64,000 nt of DNA, taken from the NCBI GenBank assembly GCA_947095585.1, contig OX352761.1, forward strand, positions 111,153,890-111,217,889. Direction: 5' to 3'. A program made the translations under genes and the position numbers. Positions 45,860 to 57,179 of the stretch are shown here, piece after piece. The first letter of the stretch is position 1; the number at the start of each line of letters is the position of its first letter. This stretch comes from Nephrocerus scutellatus (taxonomy: Eukaryota > Arthropoda > Insecta > Diptera > Pipunculidae). The notes beneath the pieces were generated by a model. It saw nothing but the letters and a program-made list of their open reading frames with translations. It was not told the origin of the DNA and searched no databases.

Positions 45860-46341
45860 AAATTCTCTATATTAACTTCGCGTGCACGAGGCTGGCTGGT
45901 TGGCTGGCTGGCTGGCTGGTCAGATTTTCTGATAAATTTTTAGCCCACTTCCCATGGCCCGATTTTATTGAAATTTTGCACACATGTATATTTCCGGTGA
46001 CAATACTTTCTATTCATACAAATATTTTACAAAATTTACCCGATTTTCTTTAAATTTTGCACACCTGTGTGTCTTCGATGGAAAACACTTTTTGTAAAAA
46101 TTTGGAGCGATCGGCCCCTTGGGGACCCCAATATACAATTTTTAAATATCGCTATATCGCATCAGATCACGGCAAAGTCTGAGCTCTGTGCTTTGTGAGC
46201 AGCGCTGTTCGCTGCCGCTGCGTCATTTCGTGTATGATTTTGCCACAAGGCGAGCACGCAGTGTGTGTGAGTGTATGTGTGTGTGTATCTCCGATTAGAG
46301 AATTTACAAGAAAAATTTTAATTTTTATGGGTTGTTTTTTT
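45860..46341 (+). mobile_element. HINE-like tandem-repeat element, copy C
   Basis: It has the same start (AAATTCTCTATATTAAC, 45860), GGCTGG words, about two ~120-bp units, the same unique core, a GT-rich run, TAGAGAATTT (46296-46305) and the TTTATGGGTTGTTTTTTT end. Flanking DNA differs from copy B outside these limits, which defines the element length at about 480 bp. Confidence 0.8.
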
Positions 46342-46508
46342 ATTCTTGAGCAACCAAGCAAACAAGGTTTCAAGTTTCAAAATTTATTACACCATCTCCT
46401 TAACGACTTTAAGGCCATCTAGTATCATAGACTAGAACCTTACATAACACCGAGAGCATTTGGCATCCACGAGAGTATTCTGCATCAATGAGAGTATTCT
46501 TCATTCTA

Positions 46509-47456
46509 TCGGGTGTTTCAACAGGTGCGCTTCAACTCCAATAGGGACGGCGAACGACGCCATATTTTTTATTGTTCTTTTATTATTTGAAAACTTCATT
46601 AGTATACATTTCATCATGGAACGCTACACATGTGAACAGCGATTGCAAATCGTGCAAATTTTTTATCAAAATAATCGTTCTGTTGCCGCTACTTTAAGAG
46701 CAGATTTTCACCGAAAAATCATCTTCAGCGATGAGGCTCACTTTTGGCTAGAAGGATTTGTCAACAAGCAAAATATGCGTTACTGGGTAGAAAGCAACCC
46801 ACACGTGATTCATGAGGCACCGTTGCATCCCGAAAAAGTCACTGTTTGGTGCGGATTACATGCCGGCGGCGTCATTGGGCCATATTTTTTCATCGACGAT
46901 AACGATCGCCACGTTACTGTTAATGGAAATCGGTACCGCGATATGATAAACGATTTTTTTTGGCCGCAATTGAATGGAATGGACTTGGACGACATGTGGT
47001 TTCAGCAGGACGGGGCCACATGCCACACAGCACACGATACAATCGCGTTATTGAAGACTAAGTTCGATGAGCGTGTTATTTCGCGAAATGGGCCCGTCCA
47101 GTGGCCGCCGCGCTGGTGTGATTTGACACCTCTAGATTATTTTCTTTGGGGTTATGTGAAGTCATTGGTCTATGCCAATAAGCTGGCGACGTTGCAAGAG
47201 CTCAGAGCCAATATTGAACGTGAAATTGCTGGAATTTCGGCCGATTTATGCGAAAGAGTGGTCGAAAATTGGGTTCAAAGATTGGACTTCGTAAAACGTG
47301 CACGCGGTGGTCATGCAATAGAAATTGAGTTTCATACTTAAATATATCATATGTATATGTTCAAATTCGTTAATAAAAAAAAAAGTTAGTTCAAAAGTCG
47401 AACAGTTTGTGTTTTATTCAAAAAAAAAGTTGAAGTGCTCTTATTGAAAAACCCTG
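46509..47456 (+). mobile_element. Mariner-type transposon with terminal inverted repeats
   Basis: The left end GGGTGTTTCAACAGGTGCGC... (46509-46537) and the reverse of the right end (47428-47456) match at about 22 of 29 positions, sharing GGGT-TTTCAA and CTTCAACT. TA dinucleotides sit outside both ends (46507-46508 and 47457-47458), the mariner target duplication. At 948 bp it is shorter than autonomous relatives because of an internal deletion in the transposase. Confidence 0.88.
46616..47341 (+). pseudogene. Tc1/mariner transposase with internal in-frame deletion
   Basis: An open frame of 241 residues from ATG at 46616; the longer frame back to 46460 crosses the left inverted repeat and is not the real start. 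The first ~33 residues (MERYTCEQRLQIVQIFYQNN...) are the start of the DNA-binding domain. The text then jumps in frame to HRKIIFSDEAHF, so most of the paired helix-turn-helix region is lost. The catalytic part is complete: D in FSDEAHF, D in MWFQQDGATCH and D in CDLTPLDYFLWGY, 36 residues between the second and third (41 if the LDYF Asp is used). Without the DNA-binding region it is unlikely to transpose by itself, hence called a pseudogene. Confidence 0.9.
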
Positions 47457-47459
47457 TAC

Positions 47460-48580
47460 AAGGGCATGAACTGTTCGTTTCTTTTATAGCTCTTTCGACT
47501 TGCAGGGTACAGTTAAAATTTCACTCTCTCGTGGTTTTGGTTTGGCGTTCTATTTGCAAACTGTAGCCGGGGTACGGTCTGATTTTGCGGTTTTGTAACA
47601 GACACTGTAACTTTGTAAGAGAGATCAAGCAGACTAATTTCTCAGTTTGTTGTTCTTCTCAAATTTGGTTTCGGCTTGGCGTTCTATTTGCATAGCATTC
47701 ACCACGATAACCACGAAAACCCTGTCATTTTGGTAGCTTCCCCGTGGGTAAGGTTCCGGGTATAGTTTTAATTAATCGAAAGAGGCATTAGAATCATACA
47801 TTTGGATTAAAGTTATTGGAGATTTAAATCTCGGATCACAACAATCCTTTTTAAATTCAATCAGACACTCACTTACGCAGAAGATATCGCTTGTTGATTT
47901 CGACGGCCTGTATAAGTCGTCTTCAAATATATTGAGTGGTCGACTTGATATCTAGAGCTACCAATTATTTAAAGCAAGAACAACATAAAGAAGGTATTGC
48001 CGTAGGAGCAAACAAAAGAACTATTATTGGACCTAAAATAAAAGTAGTGACTGTGGTGAACTATACAATATATTAACAAAAAGTACTTTTAGCGACAGCG
48101 ACATTTGTAGACTCGGTCGTTAAAAGAAAAAGCTTTGTATTGAATTGTATTAGAATTAAGGAAATACCAAAAACCATTGCAAATATTTAGGCTCAGTAAT
48201 ATGTGGTACTAGTACCATATATGTAGTTGTTCTTGCATGTACTTGTATATACAAGTTATATGGTGAGTTTTATGTAATAATTTATTAGTATGTTCTAGTA
48301 TTGGTTTGATGGCTTAAAGAAAACAGAATAGAACAGAAACCAGATGAACATTCTCGACTGGGTATACATACCACACACTTTCTCACAGTAAGTTAATTAT
48401 TGTTTGGATTTGTACCAGAGTACTTGCAAGTAAATAGAGCAGTGCAAAAGTGTTATATGTGAATAAGTGTTATTTGAATGAAAAATAAGTAAAATTTGTT
48501 TGTTAATTAAAGTTGTAATTTGTGAACAAAGGAGCTTGTGTTGTATTTTTATTAGCAAAATCAATTACGAACTCTTTCAC
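47460..48580. other. Intergenic DNA, no gene recognised
   Basis: The phrase TTGGCGTTCTATTTGCA recurs about 145 bases apart (47542 and 47686). Nothing else is assigned. Confidence 0.4.
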
Positions 48581-50290
48581 TATCATAATATTTGGGTCTA
48601 CAACCGGTGTCCGGACCTGGCCTCCCGCAAAAAATCTCTCCGGTCCCAATTTCGAGCCGATGTCATCCAGTCTGGCATCCCTAAACTTTGGGCGTCCTGG
48701 TGTACGCCATCCTTCCATCGTAGGCTTGGCCGGCCTCGCTGTCGTGTTCCATATATCATACCGCGAGCAGAATCCTCTTCGCTCATGCGAAGCCTTCTCA
48801 CAAAAGGACCAACAATTCTCCGTAAGTCTTTTCTCTCGAACGAGGCTAAGAGGTCAGAATGCAGTATCTGAAGGTACTTATAGAGGATTGTTTCTCTCGC
48901 CGTTACGTCAGAGTTTCTGATCACTTCCTCCAACGCCAGTCCATCCCCTTTTAGGAGACCGTTATAGATGTTGAATGGTCTTGATAGTGATGCGAGTATG
49001 TTTACTTGGCTTATAACATTGGTCATGATGAACGGCAGTTTATTTTGGATGCCAAATTCTGTCATGGCTTTATACATTTCTATTCTGGCTATGCTATCAT
49101 AGGTGACTTTAAAGTCTATAAAGAGATTGTGTAGTGAGTTTTGAATCTCAACACCTGCCTAAGGTGGTAAATCTAATCAGTTGTTGATTTGCCTGGGATG
49201 AAGTCACACTGGCATGGACCAGTAATGATTTTAGCGTATGGGGCTATTCTGTCTTGAAGGATAGAGGGGAAAATCTTATACGCGGTACTCAACAACGTTA
49301 TACCACGAAATTTGCTGCATGCTGTGATATCTCCTTTCTTATGTATGGGACACTGGATGCCACTTCGCCAGTCTTCTGGCATCGCCTCTTCCTCCCATAC
49401 TTGCACTATTAGTTCATGAATTGCTTGGTGTATTGCGGGGCCTACTGTTTTAATTAGCTCCGCTGAGATACCATCAGATCCCGGGGTCTTATTATTTTCG
49501 AGCCGATTTATCGCTTTGCTAACTTTGTCGACGCCGTGGCTCAGTGGATAAGAGTATGGCTTCTGAGCAGTAGGTTCTTGGTTCGAATCACAGTAACACC
49601 AAAAGTATTTTTCACGGTGTCCCAACTCTCGCGGATGTTTGAGAATTATAACTTGTCACGCAAAGCTTCTCAATTCGCCGTTCGGATACGGCATTAAATT
49701 GTAGGTCCCCTCCATTTATGGGCAAAAATATATATGCTCAACACAAATGGTTGCGAGAAGATAGGTCTTGGACCGCAACGGTCTGTCGCGCCGAATATTA
49801 TTATTATTATTAACTTCGTCTATGTTTGGTGGCTTGGTGGCGGCACCAGTCGTTCCGATCTCTACGACTACTGCTTAAGATGGAGTCAGCAGTACCAATG
49901 ACAGTATTGTTAAGGTGTGTCCATTTCTCTTCTACGCTTGACATCTCAGCCCCAGCTCTCTCTCTCTCTCTGCATTTAGGGTAAGTCCTATTGCTTGACC
50001 GTAGTTTCTTCTGGTCTCTTCGTTGCAAAGGGCAGCCGTGTTGATTCTAATCTGATTTGTGAATGCGGTCTTTCTTGATGATGCAATCCATGCTCGGAGC
50101 ACCATACCAACAAGATAGTCGCCCAAGACAACGTTGGCACCTCGGTACGTTCGTACCGTCATCAGGTTCGTGTTGAGGCGGCGGTATATTAACACGTGGT
50201 CTATCTGGTTGCGAGTGGATCCATCAGGAAATACCTAGGTGGGTTTGTGGATATTTTTACGTGCAAGCCTTGTACTCGCAACGACCAAAT
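48580..50290 (-). mobile_element. RTE-like LINE relic with nested SINE
   Basis: On the minus strand: endonuclease end RRLNTNLMTVRTYRGANV and DYLVGMVLRAWIA (49932-50195). After the SINE come AINRLENNKTPGSDGISAEL, MPEDWRSGIQCPIHKKGD and FRGITLLSTAYKIF (RT fingers, 49173-49500). A deletion removes the RT palm. The tail follows: KYLQILHSDLLASFERKDLR and GRPSLRWKDGVHQDAQSLG, with ARNWDRRDFLREARSGHRL (48598-49077). There is no intact ORF2. Confidence 0.88.
49530..49810 (+). mobile_element. tRNA-derived SINE nested in an RTE-like LINE
   Basis: GCCGTGGCTCAGTGG head, GGTTCGAATC B-box, full family body and a (TTA)n tail. It is flanked by TAACTTTGTC (49520-49529) and TAACTTCGTC (49811-49820), a 10-base target duplication with one mismatch. 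The LINE reading frame resumes on the far side, so the SINE inserted after the LINE. Confidence 0.9.
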
Positions 50291-50299
50291 TATTGCTTT

Positions 50300-51930
50300 G
50301 TAGCTACTAAGTACGATATATTTCTGTTGCCAATTTACTTGTGATGATCTGGATCTGGTGCATTTAGTGCATTTTTAATCTCTTACTGGGTTGTTTTATT
50401 TTTGATTGATTTACATCCCTTACATTTGATAAGTGGTTTTCCTCTCTTAATATTAAATATTGATCTGCGGAAATAGATCGTAACAGAAGTCAGTTTTCTG
50501 ATCACGGTTTTCTATGACTACAGTCAGAGTATTCTGCTTTGAAATATTAACCATAATCAACTTTAAAAAGAGCATAAATCACTTCCACTTGCCGAAACAA
50601 AAGCTGTTTTCTTGTTCGTTCAGTCTTTCAACCAAAACCTCCTTCAATTCAACAACGAGTAATTCCATGAATACAAGTCACTTGACAATTCTGTAAAATA
50701 TTACCAAAGCTGCTTCCAAATTGGCAGCATTTCCCTATTGTCATTTTCTTACATACTATGCCTACGCATGGACTTAATTAAGAAAATATGCATCCTTCGG
50801 ACAAATCTTCAACAACAGCTCACTTAAAAAAAAAACAATAAAAAAAACTCAATTTCCATTTAAAATTTGAGCGTGGATTTTGAATGCGTACAATAGCTCC
50901 TCATGTTCTGTGAATCTTCATCAGACATAATAATTTTGCCATATATTTTATCCTTTCATGTTTCATGTGCGACAAGAAACTTATGCGACCAGAAGCCCTC
51001 TTGAATTTATGTCGAATTTATCATTTCTCCTGTTTATTTGCCAAAGGATAACGTCTTGCATATTCCCAAGGCTGATCATGCCACACATACGAGTATATGC
51101 AACAATAAACAATAAGAGACAATATTAATATTTTCGCGATTTTGTGTATAGGCGGATGTACGACTCGCATGTCTATATTGTCGATGTCCTTGCAGGCGCG
51201 CGTAGGTTATTCCCCGGCTGTTTGTTGCCAAAACGGCAATCTTAAATTAAAAATCAAACTGAAGAGATTTATTTTTCTTGAATTGTTAGCTACTCGAACT
51301 CATGAAGGCATCCGCGGCGGCATCAAGGACTCTCGTCTCTAAGTATAAAGTTGCCGCGAGAAGATATATCAATAAATAACCTTTTGGTGGAAATATTCCG
51401 TTCAAATTTTCAGTCATCATAATCAGTATATTGTCTTTTGATACAAAACAATTCGAACAACGAACACTAGAAATTTATTTCAAGAAATAAATTACTTCAT
51501 CCTTTCGGTGTAGCATTGTGCCAGGGGAACTAAAAAAGGGTAGTTCCCTTTGAAGCAAACTACTATCTATATACGTATAAGATATACTGTACAAACATAT
51601 TGATGAACTTTCATTTTGTTTACATCTTAAAAGTTGTAAAGTTAGGTTGTTTGACTTGGATGAAACCATAAACTGAATAACAAGTAGTTATAATATTTGT
51701 TTTATTGAAGGAATGGAAAAATAATTGATGATAAACATCTGTACCACATTAGTCCATTTAATTGAGTATTTTAACACTAACAAAGTGGTAAAATTTAAAT
51801 AGTCCCTAGAATAGTGACTTCGATAACAGATACCAACAGGAACCACTTAAGTTCACGTGCCTGCGAGGATCAGCGTTGTTCAAATAGTATATGATATAAT
51901 AGCTAATATATGTGTGTACAAAATACAAAG
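50300..51930. other. Intergenic DNA, no gene recognised
   Basis: Only short ORFs without features. Confidence 0.4.
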
Positions 51931-51989
51931 GCTAACATGTGTAAACACTACACGGGCAATAAGAACAACACAAACGGCAGGTTTAAAAG

Positions 51990-52480
51990 CTCTGTAGCAT
52001 ATAGCCATACAAGCATACCTCCTTCCAAACTATACAACTACAAACAAAGAATCCACCAAGGGCGTCTGAGTATACTAAAAATGGTAAGAACCGTAAAGGA
52101 ACTCATCAGAATCAGCGTCCGAACCAATATAAAAATAAGCTTCAAAACCCACATTCCCACAAGGTATGAGTGGAATTCAAACCTAAAGTGGATCAGCGAT
52201 GATTCTCAAAAATGGTTTACTGATTGATCAAAAACAAGTGAAGGAGTAGGAGGAGCAGGAATAGGGACAAAGGCAGTCATCAAATGCCACAATGCCATAG
52301 CAAAAAGTAACAATATCATATTTATTCGGATACCAGGACACGAAAGGCATACTAGAAATGAGATGGCAGGTCTAATGGCAAAGAAAGGAACTGAAACTCC
52401 GTTCATAGGTCCGAGACTTCTGTGCGGATTCAATAATGTTAATATAAATAGTAAAATAAAAAAGTGAGCAATAAAATGGA
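51990..52480 (+). mobile_element. LINE RNase H fragment with internal deletion
   Basis: Text reads ISFKTHIPTRYEW, QKWFTD-x-SKTSEGVGGAG (RNase H start), then jumps to NIIFIRIPGHERHTRNEMA and LMAKKGTETPFIGP (RNase H end). The middle of the domain is missing. It is adjacent to a mariner relic. Confidence 0.7.
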
Positions 52481-52489
52481 CAAACAACT

Positions 52490-52700
52490 TCCCGAAAAAA
52501 CTGGGGCCAAATGACACAGCTGGCCAAACAATCGATTTATTGAAGTCTAAGTTCAGTAACTGTGTTTTCTCAAGAAATGTACCAGGCCACTTTGTTCGTG
52601 CGATTTGACACGTCTTGACTATTTCTTTTATGGGGATATGTCAAGGCAATTCCATCCATGTTTTCTACAAGAAATATAATTCGCACAACAAAATACTCGC
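52490..52700 (+). pseudogene. Mariner transposase C-terminal fragment
   Basis: DTAGQTIDLLKSKFSN, FSRNVPGH and then, in another frame, CDLTRLDYFFYGD match the region around the third catalytic Asp of the 46.6 kb transposase. It is broken by frameshifts. Confidence 0.65.
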
Positions 52701-52799
52701 ATGAATCTATGCACTGGAACACAAAATGGCAAGTGTTGCTCCAAAATATTATTATTATAGTATGTCAACTCCACGCCAGAGGCTTATTGTTTCTGACTC

Positions 52800-53770
52800 A
52801 GAAGTCCGACCGAACCAGAAGGGATGCAGGTTGATAATGCACTGGATGTACACCATAATACTCATTCCAATTATTACTTATGGAGCAGTGGATTCAGCGA
52901 AAAGGACCAAGCTAAGCACTGCGAGAAGAGCATTGGAAAAAGGTGCAGAGGCTGTGCTTTAATTACAGGGGCCATAAAAACATGCCCCTACGGCGGGTAT
53001 GGAGGTAATTATTGGGCTATTCCCATTACATATAGCGGTAGAGAGCAAATCCGAGTAAACTAAGTTACGTTTGAGCATGGTAGGCTTGGCCGCGGACATT
53101 AGGGCAAGGGCATTAGTGGAATCACTAATGAAACAGGTTCCGTTTGCATTTAGGAAAAACTTTGAATTCAAAATAAGCACCAAGAAGGAATTCAGATCTG
53201 AAACTGAATACCAGATACATCCGAAGCCATAAAGTGGTATATAATGCGGTCAAAGAAAGAAGAAGACATGGTTGCGGGAGTCCATTGCCAAAGAACCAAG
53301 TAATCTGAAGCAATGGGGCAGTACCCGAGCATATTCCAGGCAAAAGTACATGTCATCACTTAAATCTGGAAAGAAACTATGTGAGGCAGGAAATAGCCAT
53401 CATGCCAGACAGCCAAGCTGCGTTAAAAGCCCTTGATGCATTCACATCACGTCAAGACTGCTGGAGGAGTGTAATTCGAAGATAAACAGACTTGGCAAAG
53501 TAAACAAGGTACGGTTGTACTAGGTGCCGGGACACACTGGGTACCGCATAAGGCGGGAAGAGATACTCAGAATAGGTAAGACAGCTGCTTGCGTGAGATG
53601 GGAAAATCTCCCAGGCCTACGACAAGCAAAGGAAATGATGGGGAACTATGGCACAAAGAGGTTTCGCTCGATATTGGGACTTAGTAGAAGTAATGTAAGG
53701 ATCATTGCGGGTTTCCTAACAGCACATTGTAGACTTAAGGGGCACCCTTCACCTCGGTTAAAAACTATTT
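52800..53770 (+). mobile_element. R1/LOA-like LINE relic, RT tail and RNase H
   Basis: In broken frames: MHWMYTIILIPIITYGAV, RRALEKGAEAVL, KHAPTAGMEVIIGLFPLHIA, an RNase H block with VPGHTGYRIRREE (about 53524), and ILGLSRSNVRIIAGFLTAHC at the end. It is the same element type as the 5.5 kb relic but a distinct, diverged family. Confidence 0.75.
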
Positions 53771-53814
53771 TTTTAACTCATTTGACACACGCTCTTAGCG
53801 CGAAGATCTCTTCC

Positions 53815-53892
53815 GCGTATGTGTTAGTTGTACAGTGGTAGAATCATAGGCTCCCACACGAAGCACCCCGGGTTCGCTTCCCGGCGCTTCCA
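53815..53892 (+). pseudogene. tRNA-Gly-like sequence (tRNA pseudogene or SINE head)
   Basis: TACAGTGGTAGAATCATAGG and GGGTTCGCTTCCCGGCGC resemble the D-arm and T-arm of tRNA-Gly, with CTCCCAC where the anticodon loop would be (CCC). The anticodon and acceptor stems pair poorly, so it is not a functional tRNA. Confidence 0.45.
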
Positions 53893-54307
53893 AAACAAAC
53901 GCACGACTTTTCCTCATCGCACTGATCATCTAGATTACAAGTACACATTGCCGTATACTGCTGTATTCCCATGTACGGTTGAGTTAATGTATGATGTAAC
54001 CTAGATGCCATCAGTATTGGTTTTCGAACACAATATTCTAGTTTGGGAGTACTCGGTGGTGAAGTCAACTTCACCTACAACAACACTTTCTTTTCTTCTT
54101 CTCTATCCAAATTATATTACTCGGCCTAGGCCTTATAATTGTGCAAATCCCTTAAAGCGTGCACTTATTATAAGAAAAATGCTCCATAATCTCGAGAAAA
54201 GTAGAATTTGATATTTTTCAAATTTCTTTCTAGATTTAATATCTAAATCCCACTATAGGACGAACTCATATAACTTTTTAATTTGGATCACTAGGCGAAC
54301 AGATTAA

Positions 54308-54471
54308 GGCCGGCCCCATATTCAGCGCAGCACAGCACAGCATAGCATAGCCGAGGATTCTAATACTTAAGGGCGGACATTAAAATTTTGCGGCATATCG
54401 TCTTAGATTGTATGCCTAAAAACCTCGGCTACGCTATTCTGTGCTGTGCTGCGCTCAATGTGCAGCTGGCC
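54308..54471. mobile_element. Foldback MITE with 49-bp arms and TAA duplication
   Basis: The arms 54308-54356 and 54423-54471 are inverted matches at 42 of 49 positions (sharing AGCGCAGCACAGCACAG and TAGCCGAGG), with a 66-base loop. Both termini are GGCC, and TAA lies outside each end (54305-54307 and 54472-54474). A 3-base TAA/TTA duplication points to the PIF/Harbinger superfamily. No coding capacity. Confidence 0.8.
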
Positions 54472-54474
54472 TAA

Positions 54475-57175
54475 CACCTGAAACAAAAGAAACTGAAATA
54501 TGCAGAGCGTATTTCAAATAACGATTTCAAGTTACAATTACTTGCATTAATAGAATAACAATAAAAGAAAGTTCTTGCTTCATGAAAAAAATATTAAAAC
54601 AGTTCGTCATTCAATTCGTTTCGATTCTAGAACAATGTCGTTGATTTCGAATACCTTTATCATCATCATCCTTTTTAATTGATTTTAATTGAATTTGATT
54701 AACGAAGTGACGGCAGCGCGCTTCTACCGCCGTGCTGGCATGGCTCTGGCTACCGCAATGTATACCGATACCGACTGTGGACAAAGCCAATGAACCCTCG
54801 CCCCTGGTAGGTACATAGCATATTGCCAGTATATTTCATGGTTCGTTTCTTGAAGAAGACCTGTAGAATTTCAGTTGATCAATCGCACACGCAGCCGCAA
54901 GCGAATTGTTGAGAACTTCAATTGAGCGTAGCGTTCGCGCAATTGACGTTCAGATGATGTGGGCATGTGCGAACGAACGCCGTCGCGCAGGTTTTTATGC
55001 TTCCTTAACAATTATTTGCTCGTAGCTTATGGCAGAGTGGTGTTGCGTGCGTTATTCGGATTCGCTGTGTTCTTGATTGAGTTTAATGACGAGAATTTCC
55101 GATTGCACGACTTACTCATTCAAAGGAAAATTTCTTGCATTCTCGTGGATTTTCGTCTGTCTCAGAAACAGAGGGCATCGCGTGGCCATATACACCTACC
55201 ATCATCATCATCATCATCATCATCAGCCAGCGAACAAAGAAGTGCACTCTTACAGTGCACCCTCATTCGTTGCTTCCATTTGTGCTTGGGTTTGGAATAC
55301 TTTAAGGAGCAGTGAGACAGAGAGGGACTGGCGGGCAATTGATGCTTCTTCAACCTTCTTTGTTGTTTGGTAAAAAACGAAATTTTATACATTTTTATTA
55401 TCAATTAATTTAGGTGATCAACGTTAATTGAATGATGTGAAAGTTTTCAGGGAATTTAGGGAATGCGTCATCATTCTCTTTGAACACAGAAGCTTGGCTG
55501 TTCTTCCAACCAAATATCAGAACATATGGTCATGAAAATATCCTGTCGTTCTTAATATCGAAGAACATCAAGATAACATTCGCAACGTTACACATCGAAA
55601 AATGACTTCCACACAGCTCCAATCACAGTCTGTCTCCCAATGATCCTGCCTGACGCGCAATTAAGATATCTCCAAGGAGCAGTTCATTTTCTCAATCGTT
55701 CAACGCATTCCTAATTGTCCTGCAATCGACAGGGACATCGTAAGTTTTAAATTTATCCGATACGATCTGTGAGATTAGTGTTTGTTTGCAAAACAAGCGG
55801 CATCACAGTTTCCTACTTGCTACGCACATTCTCTAGTTTGTTTATCTATGAACGGTAACGTATAATGCGCAAAATAATTGCGTAGCTAGGTTGGCTATTA
55901 ATGAACCACAGTGTATAGAATTAGATAGAGCAGAGTAGCGTTGTCCGGTTTGGTCCTGTCGTCGACGGGAAAATACCATTAAAGGACTAAATGACAATTA
56001 AACAGAGGTAGTGAGGTTGTCCATTATATATTTTCCCAGCTGGGCTACTTGAACAACCAAAACAGCAACAACAGCAGGACTATTACCAAATGAGAGCTTA
56101 AAGATTTCGCGTCAAAGTGTGGTGGACTTTCCGCAGAGGACAATCGCATTTTACTTTGCAATTAAGATTCTCTGTTCAAAGTGAAATCCCTTGGGGGCTA
56201 TCGGTGATGTGCCTATATATCTGGTTGGCACCACATTCATACAGACATACATACTTATGTAGTCCTTAAATGAGTTGACCACTTGTAATAGTTTACTTTA
56301 TGTTAACAGAATTTAAATTGTTTGCTTCTGCTGGTATTTATATCTGAGTATGCGTGTATTATAGTGTATATATGTATGCCTGTCGTCTATTCTCTATTGT
56401 ATAGTGAATTGCCAATTAATTCTGAATTTTTCCTCATTCTGTTAGTGCGTCTTTTTTGAAAAGATAGATTTTTTTTTATCTTAGCAAACATCTAAGTTGA
56501 GTCGATTTATTTAGCCAAATAAGAAGGTACTTCAGCATTCAATCAGTGATCCCAGTTTCAGGTTTCAAGTTCTTTCTTCGTAGACACTTATTCAGGGTTT
56601 TAGAGTCGGGTGATGTAGCTTTAAGGAGAAGAAGTTGACTCTCGGGATTGGTGTTAATCATGGACGATTGAATGGCAGATTTTTAAGTTAAGTTAAGCAA
56701 GTTAAGTTTATTAAAAATTGTTGAGTCTGTATAGGTTTGATAAGTGGCTACCTTGAATGGCATAGAAACCTCGTTATTTTCGGAGAAAACGATTTTTACA
56801 AATTTTAAGTTAAAACCTAATTTTTACTGCACTTTTGGACTTGAGTTGTATTTTTTTCGTGTGGCAGGGTGGTGATTTAATTCTCCGAAGATTGGCTGAA
56901 TAGTTGATCCGTGTACTCGAGTTGAGGAAAAAGTTTTGCGGATGATATTGGGGATGTTTCTGAATATTTATTTTGATAAAAACAGTTTGACACTTAGTAT
57001 CAGTACTCTGGCAAATCATCGTAAATAGAATCACGCATTAACAACGTTACCAAACTACCAAATTTTCTTTTTAAAATCACTCGTCGATTCTCGCAACTTA
57101 TAGACGACTTCGTGATTTTTATGGTGCACCTAATACTCCTCTGAGCAAACCATTCGTCGAGCTGTGGATAGAATT
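54475..57175. other. Intergenic DNA, no gene recognised
   Basis: The 54690-55330 part is less AT-rich, with an inverted TCAATTGAGCG/CGCGCAATTGA motif at about 54918-54946 and a (CAT)8 run at 55200-55224. It could be a promoter or 5'UTR, but no coding exon can be shown. The ORFs across the CAT run are simple-repeat artefacts. Confidence 0.4.
55200..55224. repeat. (CAT)n microsatellite
   Basis: About eight perfect CAT units. Confidence 0.95.
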
Positions 57176-57179
57176 CCTA

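Noticed and set aside
46460..46615. Upstream extension of the mariner transposase ORF
   Set aside because: It starts outside the element and runs through the left terminal inverted repeat. The family N-terminus MERYT begins at 46616.
54959..55373. Overlapping ORFs with poly-Ser or poly-His
   Set aside because: The runs are frames of a (CAT)n microsatellite. The starts are not ATG in good context and the frames lack other features.
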